64,000 nucleotides of DNA from Neptunicoccus cionae (GTDB lineage Bacteria; Pseudomonadota; Alphaproteobacteria; Rhodobacterales; Rhodobacteraceae), in assembly GCF_002860325.1 (NCBI RefSeq), contig NZ_PKOJ01000007.1, forward strand, positions 62,001 through 126,000, in the 5' to 3' direction. Each line of letters starts with the position of its first letter. Within the stretch, counting starts at the first letter, position 1. Position numbers and translations under genes: made by a program. Under the pieces are notes generated by a model. That model ran no database searches. It was not told where the DNA came from and was given only the letters and a program-made list of their open reading frames with translations. Below are positions 36,101-45,647 of this stretch, piece after piece.

Positions 36101-39100
36101 ATGGCACAGCAGTACAACGAAAAACACCGCACGATCGGGGGCGCCCCCGAAGGATTTGACGCACATCTGCTGGCCAAAGCGCTTGCAGAGGGCAAAGGCC
36201 CTGTGATGCATATCGCGCGCGATGATGCCCGACTTGCAGCAACGCGCACCGCTCTGGGTTTGTTTGCGCCCGAGATTCCCGTGTTTGTCTTTCCGGCGTG
36301 GGACTGTCTGCCTTATGACCGTGTTTCCCCCAACGCCGAGATCTCTGCTGCACGAATGGCGGTTCTTGCTGCACTTGCGGCGGGGTTCGACCGTCCCTTT
36401 ATTCTGCTGACAACCGTTGCCGCCATTACGCAACGGGTGCCTGCGCGTGAAACCCTGCAATCGGCAAGTTTTGTAGCCGAAGTGGGGCGCCGAGTGGACG
36501 AAAAGGCGCTGCGGGATTTCTTTGCCCGTATGGGATTTGTTCAGGCGCCTACCGTGACCGAACCGGGCGATTTCGCGATCCGTGGCGGTTTGATTGACGT
36601 CTATCCACCGGGGGAAAGCGGGCCTGTCCGTCTCGATCTGTTTGGCGATGTTCTGGACGGGGCACGACGGTTCGATCCTGTTACCCAGCGTACAACAGAA
36701 TCCCTGCAACGGCTCGAATTGGCCCCGGTCTCTGAGGTTATTCTTGATGAACCTTCAATCCAGCGGTTCCGCCAGAATTATCGCATCGAATTCGGGGCAG
36801 CGGGTACGGATGATCCGCTTTATGAAGCCGTAAGTGCGGGGCGCAAGCATCAGGGTATCGAACATTGGGCACCGTTCTTTCACGATAAGATGGAAACACT
36901 GTTCGATTATCTTCCGAACGCACAGGTCTTTCTGGATGACCGCACCACGCAGGCGCGTTTGTCGCGCTGGGAAAGCATTGCAGATCAGTATGATGCCCGC
37001 AAAGAGGCGCTGAGCAACAAATCCCGCATGGACAGCGTGTATAAACCCTGTCCGCCCCAACTGCTCTATCTGGATGACGCCGCATTCGAAGTGGAAATTT
37101 CCGATCTGACGGTAAAACAGTTCTCGGTCCTTCCCCAAGGCACCGGACCGAATGTCACAGATGCGGGCGGGAGACTGGGGCGCAGTTTTGCGCCGGAACG
37201 CCAGCAGGAAACCATCAGCCTGTTCGGGGCGTTGGCTGATCATATCAGGGAGCGCCAGAAGAGGGGCAATGTTGTGATTGCCAGCTACTCTGAAGGCGCA
37301 CGGGAGCGTCTGGGCGGCTTGCTAGCGGATCAGGATATTAACGGCGCGGTAGAGATTGCCAAACTGGGCGATCTCAAAGGCTCCGGTACTGTTGCGCTCG
37401 CTGTTTGGCCGTTAGAGCAAGGGTTCGAAGTCAAAGACCTGACGGTTATCTCTGAACAGGACGTGCTGGGGGATCGTTTGATCCGCAGCCCGCGGCGCAA
37501 ACGGCGGGCGGAAAACTTCCTGACCGAAGCTCAGAGCCTGACACCGGGGGATCTGGTGGTGCATCTGGATCACGGGGTCGGCCGGTATCGCGGTCTGGAG
37601 ACAGTATCGGCGGCGGGTGCGCCCCATGATTGTATCCTGCTGGAATACGCCAATAACGACCGTCTGTATCTGCCGGTCGAAAACATCGAACTGCTGTCCC
37701 GCTTCGGCCACGAAGAAGGTATGCTTGACCGACTGGGGGGCGGCGCATGGCAGGCCAAGAAGGCGAAGCTGAAGGAACGCATCCGCGAAATGGCGGACAA
37801 GCTGATCCGGATTGCAGCAGAACGGGCCTTGCGCAAGGCCGAGGTGATGGAACCGCCGGTCGAGGCCTGGGATAAATTCTGTGCCCGTTTCCCCTATGCG
37901 GAAACCGACGACCAGCTGCACGCCATTGAGGATGTTCTGGCGGATATGGCTTCCGGTTCACCGATGGACCGTCTGATCTGCGGCGATGTGGGCTTTGGCA
38001 AGACCGAGGTTGCCTTGCGTGCGGCCTTTGTAGCGGCCTCTGCGGGCACACAGGTGGCGATCATCGCGCCAACCACATTGCTGGCGCGCCAGCACTATAA
38101 ATCCTTTGCCGAACGGTTCCGTAATACCGGCATCCGGGTGCGCCAGCTTTCGCGCTTTGTCAGCGCCAAGGACGCAGAGGCGACCCGTCAGGGCATGGCC
38201 GACGGCGGTGTAGAGATCGTGATCGGCACCCATGCTCTGTTGGCAAAAGGCATCAAATTCGCCAACCTCGGCCTGCTTGTGATCGACGAAGAGCAGCATT
38301 TCGGCGTGACACACAAAGAGCGGCTGAAACAGTTGCGTTCCGACGTGCATGTGCTGACCCTGACCGCAACACCGATCCCGCGCACTTTGCAGATGTCCCT
38401 GTCCGGCGTGCGCGAACTGTCGATTATCGGCACGCCGCCGGTGGACCGTCTGGCGATCCGCACCTATGTCTCCGAATTTGATACGATCACCATCCGCGAG
38501 GCCTTGTTGCGCGAACACTATCGCGGCGGGCAGTCCTTCTTTGTGGTGCCCCGCGTGTCCGATCTGCCCGAGCTTGAGGAGTTCCTGAAAACGCAGGTGC
38601 CAGAGGTCAGCTTTATCACTGCGAACGGCCAGATGGCCGCCGGAGAGCTGGACGACCGGATGAACGCTTTTTACGACGGCAAATACGATGTGTTGCTGGC
38701 AACCACGATTGTGGAGTCGGGGCTGGATATTCCCACAGCCAATACGATGATCATCCACCGCGCCGATATGTTCGGCCTGTCGCAGCTCTACCAGATTCGC
38801 GGGCGGGTGGGCCGCTCCAAAACCCGCGCCTATGCCTATCTCACCACCAAGCCGCGCAAGCCTCTGACGCCGAATGCTGAAAAGAGGCTGCGGGTGCTTG
38901 GGAGTCTGGATTCGCTGGGCGCGGGCTTTACGCTGGCGTCACAGGATCTCGATATTCGCGGGGCAGGGAACCTTCTGGGGGACGAACAGTCGGGGCATGT
39001 GCGCGAAGTGGGGTTCGAGCTGTATCAGGAGATGCTGGAAGAGGCGATTGCCAAGATGAAGGCGGGCGAGATGGAAGGGCTTTCTGATGACGGTGGCACA

Positions 39101-39547
39101 TGGTCGCCGCAGATCAATCTGGGCGTGCCGGTTCTGATCCCCGAGAGCTTTGTTACCGATCTGGACGTACGGCTTGGCCTGTACCGCCGCCTGTCCTCCC
39201 TGACCACCAAGGTGGAACTGGAAGGCTTCGCGGCCGAACTGATCGACCGGTTTGGCAAGCTGCCTTCCGAGGTGAACACGCTGTTACGGATTGTGCGGGT
39301 GAAATCCATGTGCAAACGGGCCGGTATTGCCAAGCTGGACGGCGGGCCGAAAGGCGCTGTGATCCAGTTCCACAACGACAAATTTGCCAATCCGGCAGGG
39401 CTTGTGGAGTTTTTGCAAAAACAGAACGGCACTGCGAAGGTGAAGGACAACAAGATCATCGTGCGCCGTGACTGGTCCAAGGATGATACAAAGATTAAAG
39501 GGGCGTATATCCTCGCCCGCGACCTCGCCGCCCAAGCCAAAGCATAA
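36101..39547 (+). CDS. mfd: Transcription-repair coupling factor Mfd
   Basis: An 1148-residue ATP-dependent DNA translocase that removes stalled RNA polymerase and recruits UvrA. N-terminal UvrB-like module (about 1-350, with FVFPAWDCLPYDR), an RNA-polymerase-interacting domain (about 480-560, GDLVVHLDHGVGRYRGLE), then the RecG-like motor with Walker A GDVGFGKTEVALRAAF, DEEQ box VIDEEQHFGVTHKE, TATPIPRTLQMSL, and IHRADMFGLSQLYQIRGRVGRS. The C-terminal TRCF domain is complete. Full length for the family. Confidence 0.98.
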   Translation: MAQQYNEKHRTIGGAPEGFDAHLLAKALAEGKGPVMHIARDDARLAATRTALGLFAPEIPVFVFPAWDCLPYDRVSPNAEISAARMAVLAALAAGFDRPFILLTTVAAITQRVPARETLQSASFVAEVGRRVDEKALRDFFARMGFVQAPTVTEPGDFAIRGGLIDVYPPGESGPVRLDLFGDVLDGARRFDPVTQRTTESLQRLELAPVSEVILDEPSIQRFRQNYRIEFGAAGTDDPLYEAVSAGRKHQGIEHWAPFFHDKMETLFDYLPNAQVFLDDRTTQARLSRWESIADQYDARKEALSNKSRMDSVYKPCPPQLLYLDDAAFEVEISDLTVKQFSVLPQGTGPNVTDAGGRLGRSFAPERQQETISLFGALADHIRERQKRGNVVIASYSEGARERLGGLLADQDINGAVEIAKLGDLKGSGTVALAVWPLEQGFEVKDLTVISEQDVLGDRLIRSPRRKRRAENFLTEAQSLTPGDLVVHLDHGVGRYRGLETVSAAGAPHDCILLEYANNDRLYLPVENIELLSRFGHEEGMLDRLGGGAWQAKKAKLKERIREMADKLIRIAAERALRKAEVMEPPVEAWDKFCARFPYAETDDQLHAIEDVLADMASGSPMDRLICGDVGFGKTEVALRAAFVAASAGTQVAIIAPTTLLARQHYKSFAERFRNTGIRVRQLSRFVSAKDAEATRQGMADGGVEIVIGTHALLAKGIKFANLGLLVIDEEQHFGVTHKERLKQLRSDVHVLTLTATPIPRTLQMSLSGVRELSIIGTPPVDRLAIRTYVSEFDTITIREALLREHYRGGQSFFVVPRVSDLPELEEFLKTQVPEVSFITANGQMAAGELDDRMNAFYDGKYDVLLATTIVESGLDIPTANTMIIHRADMFGLSQLYQIRGRVGRSKTRAYAYLTTKPRKPLTPNAEKRLRVLGSLDSLGAGFTLASQDLDIRGAGNLLGDEQSGHVREVGFELYQEMLEEAIAKMKAGEMEGLSDDGGTWSPQINLGVPVLIPESFVTDLDVRLGLYRRLSSLTTKVELEGFAAELIDRFGKLPSEVNTLLRIVRVKSMCKRAGIAKLDGGPKGAVIQFHNDKFANPAGLVEFLQKQNGTAKVKDNKIIVRRDWSKDDTKIKGAYILARDLAAQAKA

Positions 39548-39557
39548 TTCCACCGTA

Positions 39558-39577
39558 GGTCGGGCTTTAGCCCGACC
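39558..39577. repeat. REP-like GGTCGGGC stem-loop between convergent mfd and MFS genes
   Basis: A perfect 8-bp stem (GGTCGGGC, TTTA loop, GCCCGACC) preceded by GTA. The same kind of short palindrome recurs in many proteobacterial genomes as an intergenic repeat. Only one copy is seen in this window. It has no T run, so any termination would be weak or factor-assisted. Confidence 0.6.
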
Positions 39578-39602
39578 AAAACCGCCCGCTTAGACCGTGC
39601 GT

Positions 39603-40799
39603 TTAAACCGTGCGCGGATTAACCAAATTCAACAGGAACCCAATTGCAGCGCAGATACCGACCCCGAACATCAGGGGCAGACCGGTGCCGTCAAACATTT
39701 GCCCGATCGGAACTGCGATCAAGATGCTCGCCAATGTGGACAGTGAACCGATAATTGCGCTGGCAGTGCCCGCAATATGGCCCATCGGTTCCATCGCGAA
39801 GGCGTTTACGTTGGAAAACACCAGCCCGCTGAGAAAGAACAGCATCATCGACCAGCCGATCACCACGTAAAGCAAAGCATCGCCGGAAATCACTCCCGAC
39901 GCGATGAGGGTTCCGACGCTGATCGACCCGACCGCAAGCAGGGCCAGTCCGATCGTGCTAAGCAACCACATGCCCAGACGCACCACCAAGGCCGCGTTCA
40001 ACGCACTGGCAGAGCCGGACACCAGCGCGATGATGGCAAAGTAGAACGGAAAGCGTGCGCCCGCATCAAGCCAGACCACAAAAAGCTGTTGGGCGCTGGA
40101 AATGTACGAAAACACAATGGCATAGGACATGCACAAGACCAGAAGGGACACCACAACACGTCTGGATCGTGCCATTTCCTTGGCTGCCGAAACCAGTGTG
40201 GACACCTTCATCGGGCGGCGTCTCTCGGGAATATGTGTTTCTTCCTGACGAAGCCACAACCAAAGCCCCGCACCACAGCCCAGAACGACAAAAGACATGA
40301 AAATTGCCCGCCAGCCAAAAGCCAGCATGATGCCCTGTCCGATCAGCGGCGCAACGGCGGGCACCAGTACGAACATCATCATCGCCAGTGATACAACGCG
40401 GGCCATCTGGCGGCCGGTATAAAGGTCACGCACCATAGCCATACCGACGGTACGGGGCGCGGAAATGCCCAACCCCTGAATAAAGCGGGCCAGTAACAGC
40501 ATTTCGAGGGACTGGCTGCCCCAAGCCCAGAAGCTGGTGAGGATAAAAACACCGATCCCGCCAAGCAGCACCGGTTTGCGCCCGATGGCATCTGACAGGG
40601 GGCCGCTGATCAACTGTCCGCAGCCTGTACCAAGAACGAAAGCTGCCACAACAAGTTGCACGCGGTTGGCGTTGCTTGTGTTCAGGTCTGCTGCCATCTC
40701 GCCAAAAGCGGGCAGCATTGCATCCGTCCCAAAGGCGATGAGCGAGAAGAGCAACGCGGTCAGCAGGATGAATTCAGGCAACGCGAGGCGTTTTCCCAT
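39603..40799 (-). CDS. MFS drug efflux transporter, Bcr/CflA type
   Basis: A 398-residue transporter with 12 predicted helices. Early motifs: IAFGTDAMLPAFGEMAADLN in helix 1 and its loop, and the motif-A-like SGPLSDAIGRKPVLLGG between helices 2 and 3, followed by RFIQGLGISAPRTVGMAMVRDLY, typical of the Bcr/CflA (DHA1) group. These proton antiporters expel drugs or sulfonamide-like compounds; the substrate is not readable. It is monocistronic, with a convergent mfd on the left. Confidence 0.9.
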   Translation of the reverse strand: MGKRLALPEFILLTALLFSLIAFGTDAMLPAFGEMAADLNTSNANRVQLVVAAFVLGTGCGQLISGPLSDAIGRKPVLLGGIGVFILTSFWAWGSQSLEMLLLARFIQGLGISAPRTVGMAMVRDLYTGRQMARVVSLAMMMFVLVPAVAPLIGQGIMLAFGWRAIFMSFVVLGCGAGLWLWLRQEETHIPERRRPMKVSTLVSAAKEMARSRRVVVSLLVLCMSYAIVFSYISSAQQLFVVWLDAGARFPFYFAIIALVSGSASALNAALVVRLGMWLLSTIGLALLAVGSISVGTLIASGVISGDALLYVVIGWSMMLFFLSGLVFSNVNAFAMEPMGHIAGTASAIIGSLSTLASILIAVPIGQMFDGTGLPLMFGVGICAAIGFLLNLVNPRTV

Positions 40800-40873
40800 G
40801 AGAGGACTCCAACAAACGGGGCAGGCAAGGCTACCCCGTGATACCGATTAACAATTTACGGAGACCGCCTGCT

Positions 40874-41521
40874 TTAGGAAGCGGCCTTGTCGTGGGCATC
40901 ACTGATTTCTTTAATCACTTTTTCCCATAATTCGGTGGGCTGTGCGCCCTGAACTACATAATGCTTGCCGATAATGAAACAGGGAACGCCGCTGATACCC
41001 CGCTCGCGGGCGGAGGCATCCCGTTCCTGAATTTCTTTTGCGTCCTGATCCCCGTTCAGCAGGCGGCGCACCATTTCGCCGTCCATGCCGACACCGGAAG
41101 CGATTCCGACCAGCACATCCATGTCGGAAATATCCTGACCGTCCTTAAAGTAGGCTTTGAACAAACGGTCCACCACAGCGTTCTGGTGGCCTTCCAGAGC
41201 GGCCCAATGCAACAGGCGGTGTGCGTTCAGCGTGCTGGGTGTGCGTTTGATGCCTTCGAAATTGATGTCGATTCCCGCGTCTTCTGCGGCCTGAGCAATC
41301 GCGCCGTAGGTTCTGACCGCTCCTTCCTTGCCACCGAATTTGGTTTCCAGATATTCGCGGCGGTCCATACCTTCGGCAGGCATCGTAGGGTTCAACTGGA
41401 AAGGATGCCATTCGATCACCAGATCATGATCCGGATGTTTCTCCAGTGCGCGATCCAGTTTGGTTTTGCCGATAAAGCACCAAGGGCAAATCGGATCAGA
41501 GATAATGTCGAGTTTGGTCAT
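40874..41521 (-). CDS. DsbA-family (FrnE-like) oxidoreductase
   Basis: A 215-residue thioredoxin-fold protein with a helical insertion. The redox motif C12-P-W-C15 lies near the N-terminus and the cis-proline region reads GISGVPCFIIG. There is no signal peptide, so it is cytosolic, like FrnE and 2-hydroxychromene-2-carboxylate isomerase relatives. With both cysteines present a thiol oxidoreductase role is more likely than the GST-kappa-type isomerase. The gene lies between the MFS transporter and acyl-CoA ligase genes on the same strand. Confidence 0.88.
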   Translation of the reverse strand: MTKLDIISDPICPWCFIGKTKLDRALEKHPDHDLVIEWHPFQLNPTMPAEGMDRREYLETKFGGKEGAVRTYGAIAQAAEDAGIDINFEGIKRTPSTLNAHRLLHWAALEGHQNAVVDRLFKAYFKDGQDISDMDVLVGIASGVGMDGEMVRRLLNGDQDAKEIQERDASARERGISGVPCFIIGKHYVVQGAQPTELWEKVIKEISDAHDKAAS

Positions 41522-41618
41522 GTCTTTTCAATCATCTGAGTGCGGCGGGCCGGTTCAGTTCCGACAGGCCGCGATGTTTCGCATTTTAAGGTTTGCGCTG
41601 AAAGGTACCGCCGGGCGC

Positions 41619-43121
41619 CTAAGCCTTCCAGTCGCGCAACGCCTTGCGCTGCACCTTGTTGTTTGCCCCCGTAGGAAGCGTTTCCATTCGCACAAACATA
41701 CGCGGCTGTTTGTATTTTGCCAGCGCTTGCGCGCAATTTTCTGCGAGCTTTGAGTCCAGATCACTGGCGGCGACATAGAAACCGGCGATCACGCGGACAC
41801 CGGCACGGACCTCAACCTCTGCGGCAGCGGCCTGTTCGACCCCGTCACAAGAGAGCATGGCTGCTTCAACTTCAAGCGGGGAAACACGATAGCCGCCTGC
41901 ATTCATCATGTCGTCGTCCCGCCCGAGATAGGTAATATAGCCGTCCTGATCCATCGATACTGTATCACCGGTGACAAACCAGTCGCCCTGAAACTTGGCA
42001 GCTGTTTCTTCGGGTTGCCCCATATAGCCCAGCATCAACCCCGGATCGGAACGATGCACTGCAAGGACACCGGGTTGCCCGAATTCAACCGGACCATCAG
42101 CGCCCATCACTGCTACGCGGCGCCCGGTTTGCACCCGACCGGACGTGCCGGTCTTCGGGGGGACATTCGGGCTGGAAGACACAAATGTGGACACCTCGCT
42201 CATGCCTAAGGCTTCGTAGACCTGTTTACCCGTCTGTTCCTGCCACGCGGCAAGAACCGCGGCAGGCATCTTTTCCCCAGCGCTCAGCCCGTGGCGCAGA
42301 CCGTCGAACCCTTGTGCACCGGATTCAACAATCTGGCGGTACACTCCGGGGGCGGCGGCAAAGATTGTAGCGTGATGCTCGGCCACCAGTTTCCCCCAGA
42401 TACTGCGATCCGGCGGACCGGTGTAGACCATTGCGGTTGCACCGATGGCCCAGGGGTCCAGCAGGCCGGTGCCCAGCGTGTACGTCCAGTTGAACGCACC
42501 CGCGTGTAGCATTCTGTCGTCCGGCCGCAGCCCGTACCAGCCCTCCCACATCATTCGCCGCGCCCAAACCGCGCGATGGGCGTGCATCACGGCGCGGGGT
42601 TTTCCGGAAGTGCCGGAGGTGTAAATCATATAGGCCAGCCGGTTCGGATCACCGGTGACAGGGGCCGCAGGATCGGCGCTGCGCAACCGCGCAACTCCGG
42701 CGGCATTAAGTGTTGGGGCACCAAGATTTGCAATTGGCTCCAGCCCGCCAGCAAAAGCCACAAGATCCGGTTTCAGTTCTGCAACGATGCTACGCACTTC
42801 GGGTTCTGTCAGAAGGGCAGAGGTCGGCACAGGGACGATCCCGACAGCAATTGCAGCAAGAAACAAAACAGGAAAGGCTGCATCATTGCCAACGCGCAGC
42901 AACAACCGGTCGCCTTCCTTCAAACCGGTATCAAGCAAGCCCCCAGCCGTACGCCAGACTGCATCCCGCAGATCGGCGTAACGCCAGCGGGTGGTGGTAT
43001 CGCCAATAATTTCAAGCGCAATGGCATCATCCGCTCCCGCTGTTAGTACATATTGTGCGAGATTGAAGGGCGTGGGGCAGGGGGAAGGCGATCCTTCGTC
43101 GAAAATTGCAGCATGGGACAT
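41619..43121 (-). CDS. AMP-dependent acyl-CoA synthetase, benzoate-CoA ligase-like
   Basis: A 500-residue adenylate-forming ligase. Core motif YTSGTSGKPRAVMH near residue 169, the hinge motif YLGRDDDMMNAGGYRVSP near 402, and the catalytic C-terminal lysine in GANNKVQRKALR. The short N-terminal domain and NWTYTLGTGLLDPWAIGATA block resemble aryl- and benzoate-CoA ligases. The acid substrate cannot be fixed; medium-chain or aromatic acids are possible. It faces the long non-coding region at 43122. Confidence 0.87.
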   Translation of the reverse strand: MSHAAIFDEGSPSPCPTPFNLAQYVLTAGADDAIALEIIGDTTTRWRYADLRDAVWRTAGGLLDTGLKEGDRLLLRVGNDAAFPVLFLAAIAVGIVPVPTSALLTEPEVRSIVAELKPDLVAFAGGLEPIANLGAPTLNAAGVARLRSADPAAPVTGDPNRLAYMIYTSGTSGKPRAVMHAHRAVWARRMMWEGWYGLRPDDRMLHAGAFNWTYTLGTGLLDPWAIGATAMVYTGPPDRSIWGKLVAEHHATIFAAAPGVYRQIVESGAQGFDGLRHGLSAGEKMPAAVLAAWQEQTGKQVYEALGMSEVSTFVSSSPNVPPKTGTSGRVQTGRRVAVMGADGPVEFGQPGVLAVHRSDPGLMLGYMGQPEETAAKFQGDWFVTGDTVSMDQDGYITYLGRDDDMMNAGGYRVSPLEVEAAMLSCDGVEQAAAAEVEVRAGVRVIAGFYVAASDLDSKLAENCAQALAKYKQPRMFVRMETLPTGANNKVQRKALRDWKA

Positions 43122-43561
43122 GGAACCGGCCTGTGTGAAAGGAAGTTAGACGGAACGGGAATAAGGCCAGCGCGGAACATGTTCAAGCGGATCGCCAGAT
43201 CCGCTCATGGTGTAGCGGATTCCCATAGTTCGGAAGAACGGGAGTGTTCCGGAATGGGGGAGCTTCCACTCAGCCCTTTAAGACTCTGTTAACCAAAGAA
43301 AACAGTTCGAAATTTCACGAATTTCAACCATAGGTATTTACGAAAAATTCTTTCAAAATTTTGTGAATCAGATCTATCAGCCAACCGTTGACGAGAGAGA
43401 ATCGATTCTCCAAAAGGCGATCTGGCGGGGATTTTATCCGGTTTTGGTTAACCCGCGCATGGGGGTAGGTGCTGACCAGAAAAGTTTCCAAAGCCGACTT
43501 TACGTCAATGTAATAAGGGCGATTCCTGTGTGGACCTTCGTTTCTGTCTGAAAAACGGACC
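43122..43561. other. Long non-coding divergent region
   Basis: About 440 bp between the divergent ligase and peptide-binding-protein genes, before the orphan terminator. The part from about 43280 to 43370 is AT-rich and holds near-repeats such as GAAATTTC (43309) and GAATTTC (43319), plus a TTAACC word at 43290. Short frames on both strands (for example minus 43324-43578) lack ribosome-binding sites and protein-like composition. I see no tRNA or known riboswitch. Confidence 0.6.
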
Positions 43562-43590
43562 AAAAAAAACGCCCTCACGAGGAGGGCGTT
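43562..43590 (-). terminator. Orphan intrinsic terminator reading leftward
   Basis: A 9-bp stem (AACGCCCTC / GAGGGCGTT, 5-nt loop) has eight A on its left flank, i.e. a T run for minus-strand transcripts. No annotated minus-strand gene ends here: both flanking genes point away from the site. A short stem-loop (AGGTTTC 43604-43610 with GAAACCT 43621-43627) lies just upstream on that strand. This suggests an unannotated minus-strand RNA from about 43600-43800. Confidence 0.75.
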
Positions 43591-43749
43591 AAGTTATTGA
43601 GGCAGGTTTCATACAGGCAAGAAACCTATCGAGCAGTAAGGATGTTATACAAAATCCCAATCCCTGCGCCAAGCAAAATTTTGAAGTATTTCCCCGACAG
43701 GCTTGATACATATGGAAAAACGCCAAACCGAGAGTGTATTGTTGCGCCG

Positions 43750-45564
43750 ATGTCACGTCTGATCTGTAGAACCCGTAGAATTGTTTCCATTATGGCAGGA
43801 CTTGCCTTGGTTACACCGCATTTGGCCATGTCAGCGCCCCAACATGGCCTTGCCATGTACGGTGAACCAGCCCTTCCAGCGGGGTATGAGTCGCTGCCAT
43901 ACGCGAATCCCGACGCGCCGCAGGGCGGAACCATCGTTCTGGCCGAACCTGGCAGCTTTGACTCCCTAAATCCGTACATTCTGAAAGGGCAGGCCCCTTG
44001 GGGGATTCGCACCCATGTGGTCGAGAGCCTGCTGGGGCAGAGCTATGACGAACCCTTCACGCTTTATGGTTTGCTCGCTGAAACGGTAGAAACCGATGAT
44101 GCGCGTTCTTGGGTCGAATTTACCTTGCGCGAGGAAGCGCGGTTTTCCAACGGGGATCCGGTTACGCCGCAGGATGTGATCTGGTCTTTTGAAACCTTGG
44201 GCGAAAAAGGGCATCCCCGTTATCTGAACAGTTGGGGTAAGGTCGCGAAGTCAGAGATCACCGGCCCGCGCAGTGTTAAGTTCACGTTCAACACGCCGGA
44301 TCGGGAACTGCCAATGATCCTTGGTCTGCGCCCTGTGCTACGCAAGGCGGATTGGGACGATCGCCCATTTGATGAAAGTGGTCTGGTGCCAATCACCGGA
44401 ACCGGGCCTTATGTTATCGGTGATTTTGAGGCTGGACGCTATATCAGCTTCCAAAGGAATCCAGATTACTGGGGCAATGATCTGGGGTTCAATGCGGGCA
44501 AGCACAATCTGGATGTGGTGAAATACGACTATTACACAGACCAGAGCGTGATTTTCGAAGCGTTCAAAGCCGGTGAACTCTCGGCGTTTCGAGAAGGCAA
44601 TGCGCTACGCTGGGCCGAGGAATACAACTTTCCCGCAGCGACCTCCGGCGAGATCGTAAAGTCCGAGATTCCCCATGCAAGACCCACAGGCATGACCGGT
44701 TTCGTTATGAACACGCGGCGGGAGATTTTTTCGGATATTCGCGTGCGCGATGCGATGATGCATGCGTTTAACTTTGAATTCATAAATCAGGCGCTTAATG
44801 GCGGTGGCTTGCCACGGATTACCAGTTACTTTGCCAACAGCCAGCTTTCCATGAAGGACGGCGCGGCGGATGAAATGGTCAGCGGGTTACTGGAACCGTT
44901 CAGGGACAGCCTGCCTGCGGATGCGTTGACGGGATATCAACTGCCAAAGTCTGACGGTTCGGGGCGCAATCGTGCGAACCTGCGCAAAGCCGGAAAGCTG
45001 CTGGAGCAGGCGGGCTGGCAGGTGAAGAACGGGGTATTGGTGAATGATGCCGGGAAACCTTTTACATTTGAAATCCTCTTGAAAAACACCGCTACCGAAA
45101 ACGAAGCCATTATGGGAATCTTTGTAGATGCACTTAAACGGCTCGGCATTGATGCGCGGCTGAAGCTGATCGATCCTGTGCAACACCGCGAGCGGTTGAA
45201 AGACTATGATTACGATATGGTCTATTTCACGCGTTACATGTCCCTGTCACCGGGCAACGAGCAGCGGCTGTATTGGGGGCGGGACGGGGTGACGACTCCG
45301 GGCACTCGGAACTATATGGGGATGGACAGCGAGGCGGCGGAAGCGATGATTGACACCATGCTCGAAACCCGCGACGCCGAGGAGTTCAATGCGGCTGTGC
45401 GGGCTTTAGATCGCGTGTTGACCGCCGGGCGTTATGTGATCCCTATCTGGTACAACCCCGTGAGCTTTCTGGCTCATGACGCGAATTTGCACTACCCCGA
45501 ACGATTGCCCATCTACGGGGACTGGACCGGTTTTCTGCCGGACGTCTGGTGGTACGAGGAATAG
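43750..45564 (+). CDS. Extracellular solute-binding protein, family 5 (peptide ABC transport)
   Basis: A 604-residue periplasmic binding protein. The start at 43750 gives a signal peptide with basic N-terminus and hydrophobic core (RRIVSIMAGLALVTPHLAMSA). The mature part opens with LPYANPDAPQGGTIVLAEPGSFDSLNPY and contains NPDYWG and TRYMSLSPGNEQRLYWG, resembling the YejA/microcin C-uptake branch. Longer in-frame starts (43597, 43642) extend into the region with the orphan minus-strand transcript and would hide the signal peptide. Permease and ATPase genes are not adjacent, so it may be an orphan or serve a distant transporter. Confidence 0.87.
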   Translation: MSRLICRTRRIVSIMAGLALVTPHLAMSAPQHGLAMYGEPALPAGYESLPYANPDAPQGGTIVLAEPGSFDSLNPYILKGQAPWGIRTHVVESLLGQSYDEPFTLYGLLAETVETDDARSWVEFTLREEARFSNGDPVTPQDVIWSFETLGEKGHPRYLNSWGKVAKSEITGPRSVKFTFNTPDRELPMILGLRPVLRKADWDDRPFDESGLVPITGTGPYVIGDFEAGRYISFQRNPDYWGNDLGFNAGKHNLDVVKYDYYTDQSVIFEAFKAGELSAFREGNALRWAEEYNFPAATSGEIVKSEIPHARPTGMTGFVMNTRREIFSDIRVRDAMMHAFNFEFINQALNGGGLPRITSYFANSQLSMKDGAADEMVSGLLEPFRDSLPADALTGYQLPKSDGSGRNRANLRKAGKLLEQAGWQVKNGVLVNDAGKPFTFEILLKNTATENEAIMGIFVDALKRLGIDARLKLIDPVQHRERLKDYDYDMVYFTRYMSLSPGNEQRLYWGRDGVTTPGTRNYMGMDSEAAEAMIDTMLETRDAEEFNAAVRALDRVLTAGRYVIPIWYNPVSFLAHDANLHYPERLPIYGDWTGFLPDVWWYEE

Positions 45565-45586
45565 GTAGCAGGATTGCTGTCCCAAC

Positions 45587-45624
45587 AAAAAAGCCCGCCG
45601 GTTTAAGAACCTTGCGGGCTTTTC
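45587..45624. terminator. Bidirectional intrinsic terminator after the binding-protein gene
   Basis: AAAAGCCCGC pairs with GCGGGCTTTT; the enclosed bases form a small inner stem (GGTT / AACC). The outer stem has A and T runs on either side, serving the plus-strand gene and the convergent SYLF gene. Confidence 0.88.
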
Positions 45625-45647
45625 GCTGATTTTGTGCCGAATGTATT

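Noticed and set aside
35486-36709. 407-codon minus-strand frame across the membrane-protein and mfd genes
   Set aside because: Antisense shadow of two supported genes; no ribosome-binding site and an unlikely composition.
43626-44012. Minus-strand 128-codon frame ending next to the orphan terminator
   Set aside because: Its last 20 residues look like a membrane helix, but most of it is antisense to the binding-protein gene and no start signal is seen. A non-coding RNA fits the terminator better, though a very short peptide is not excluded.
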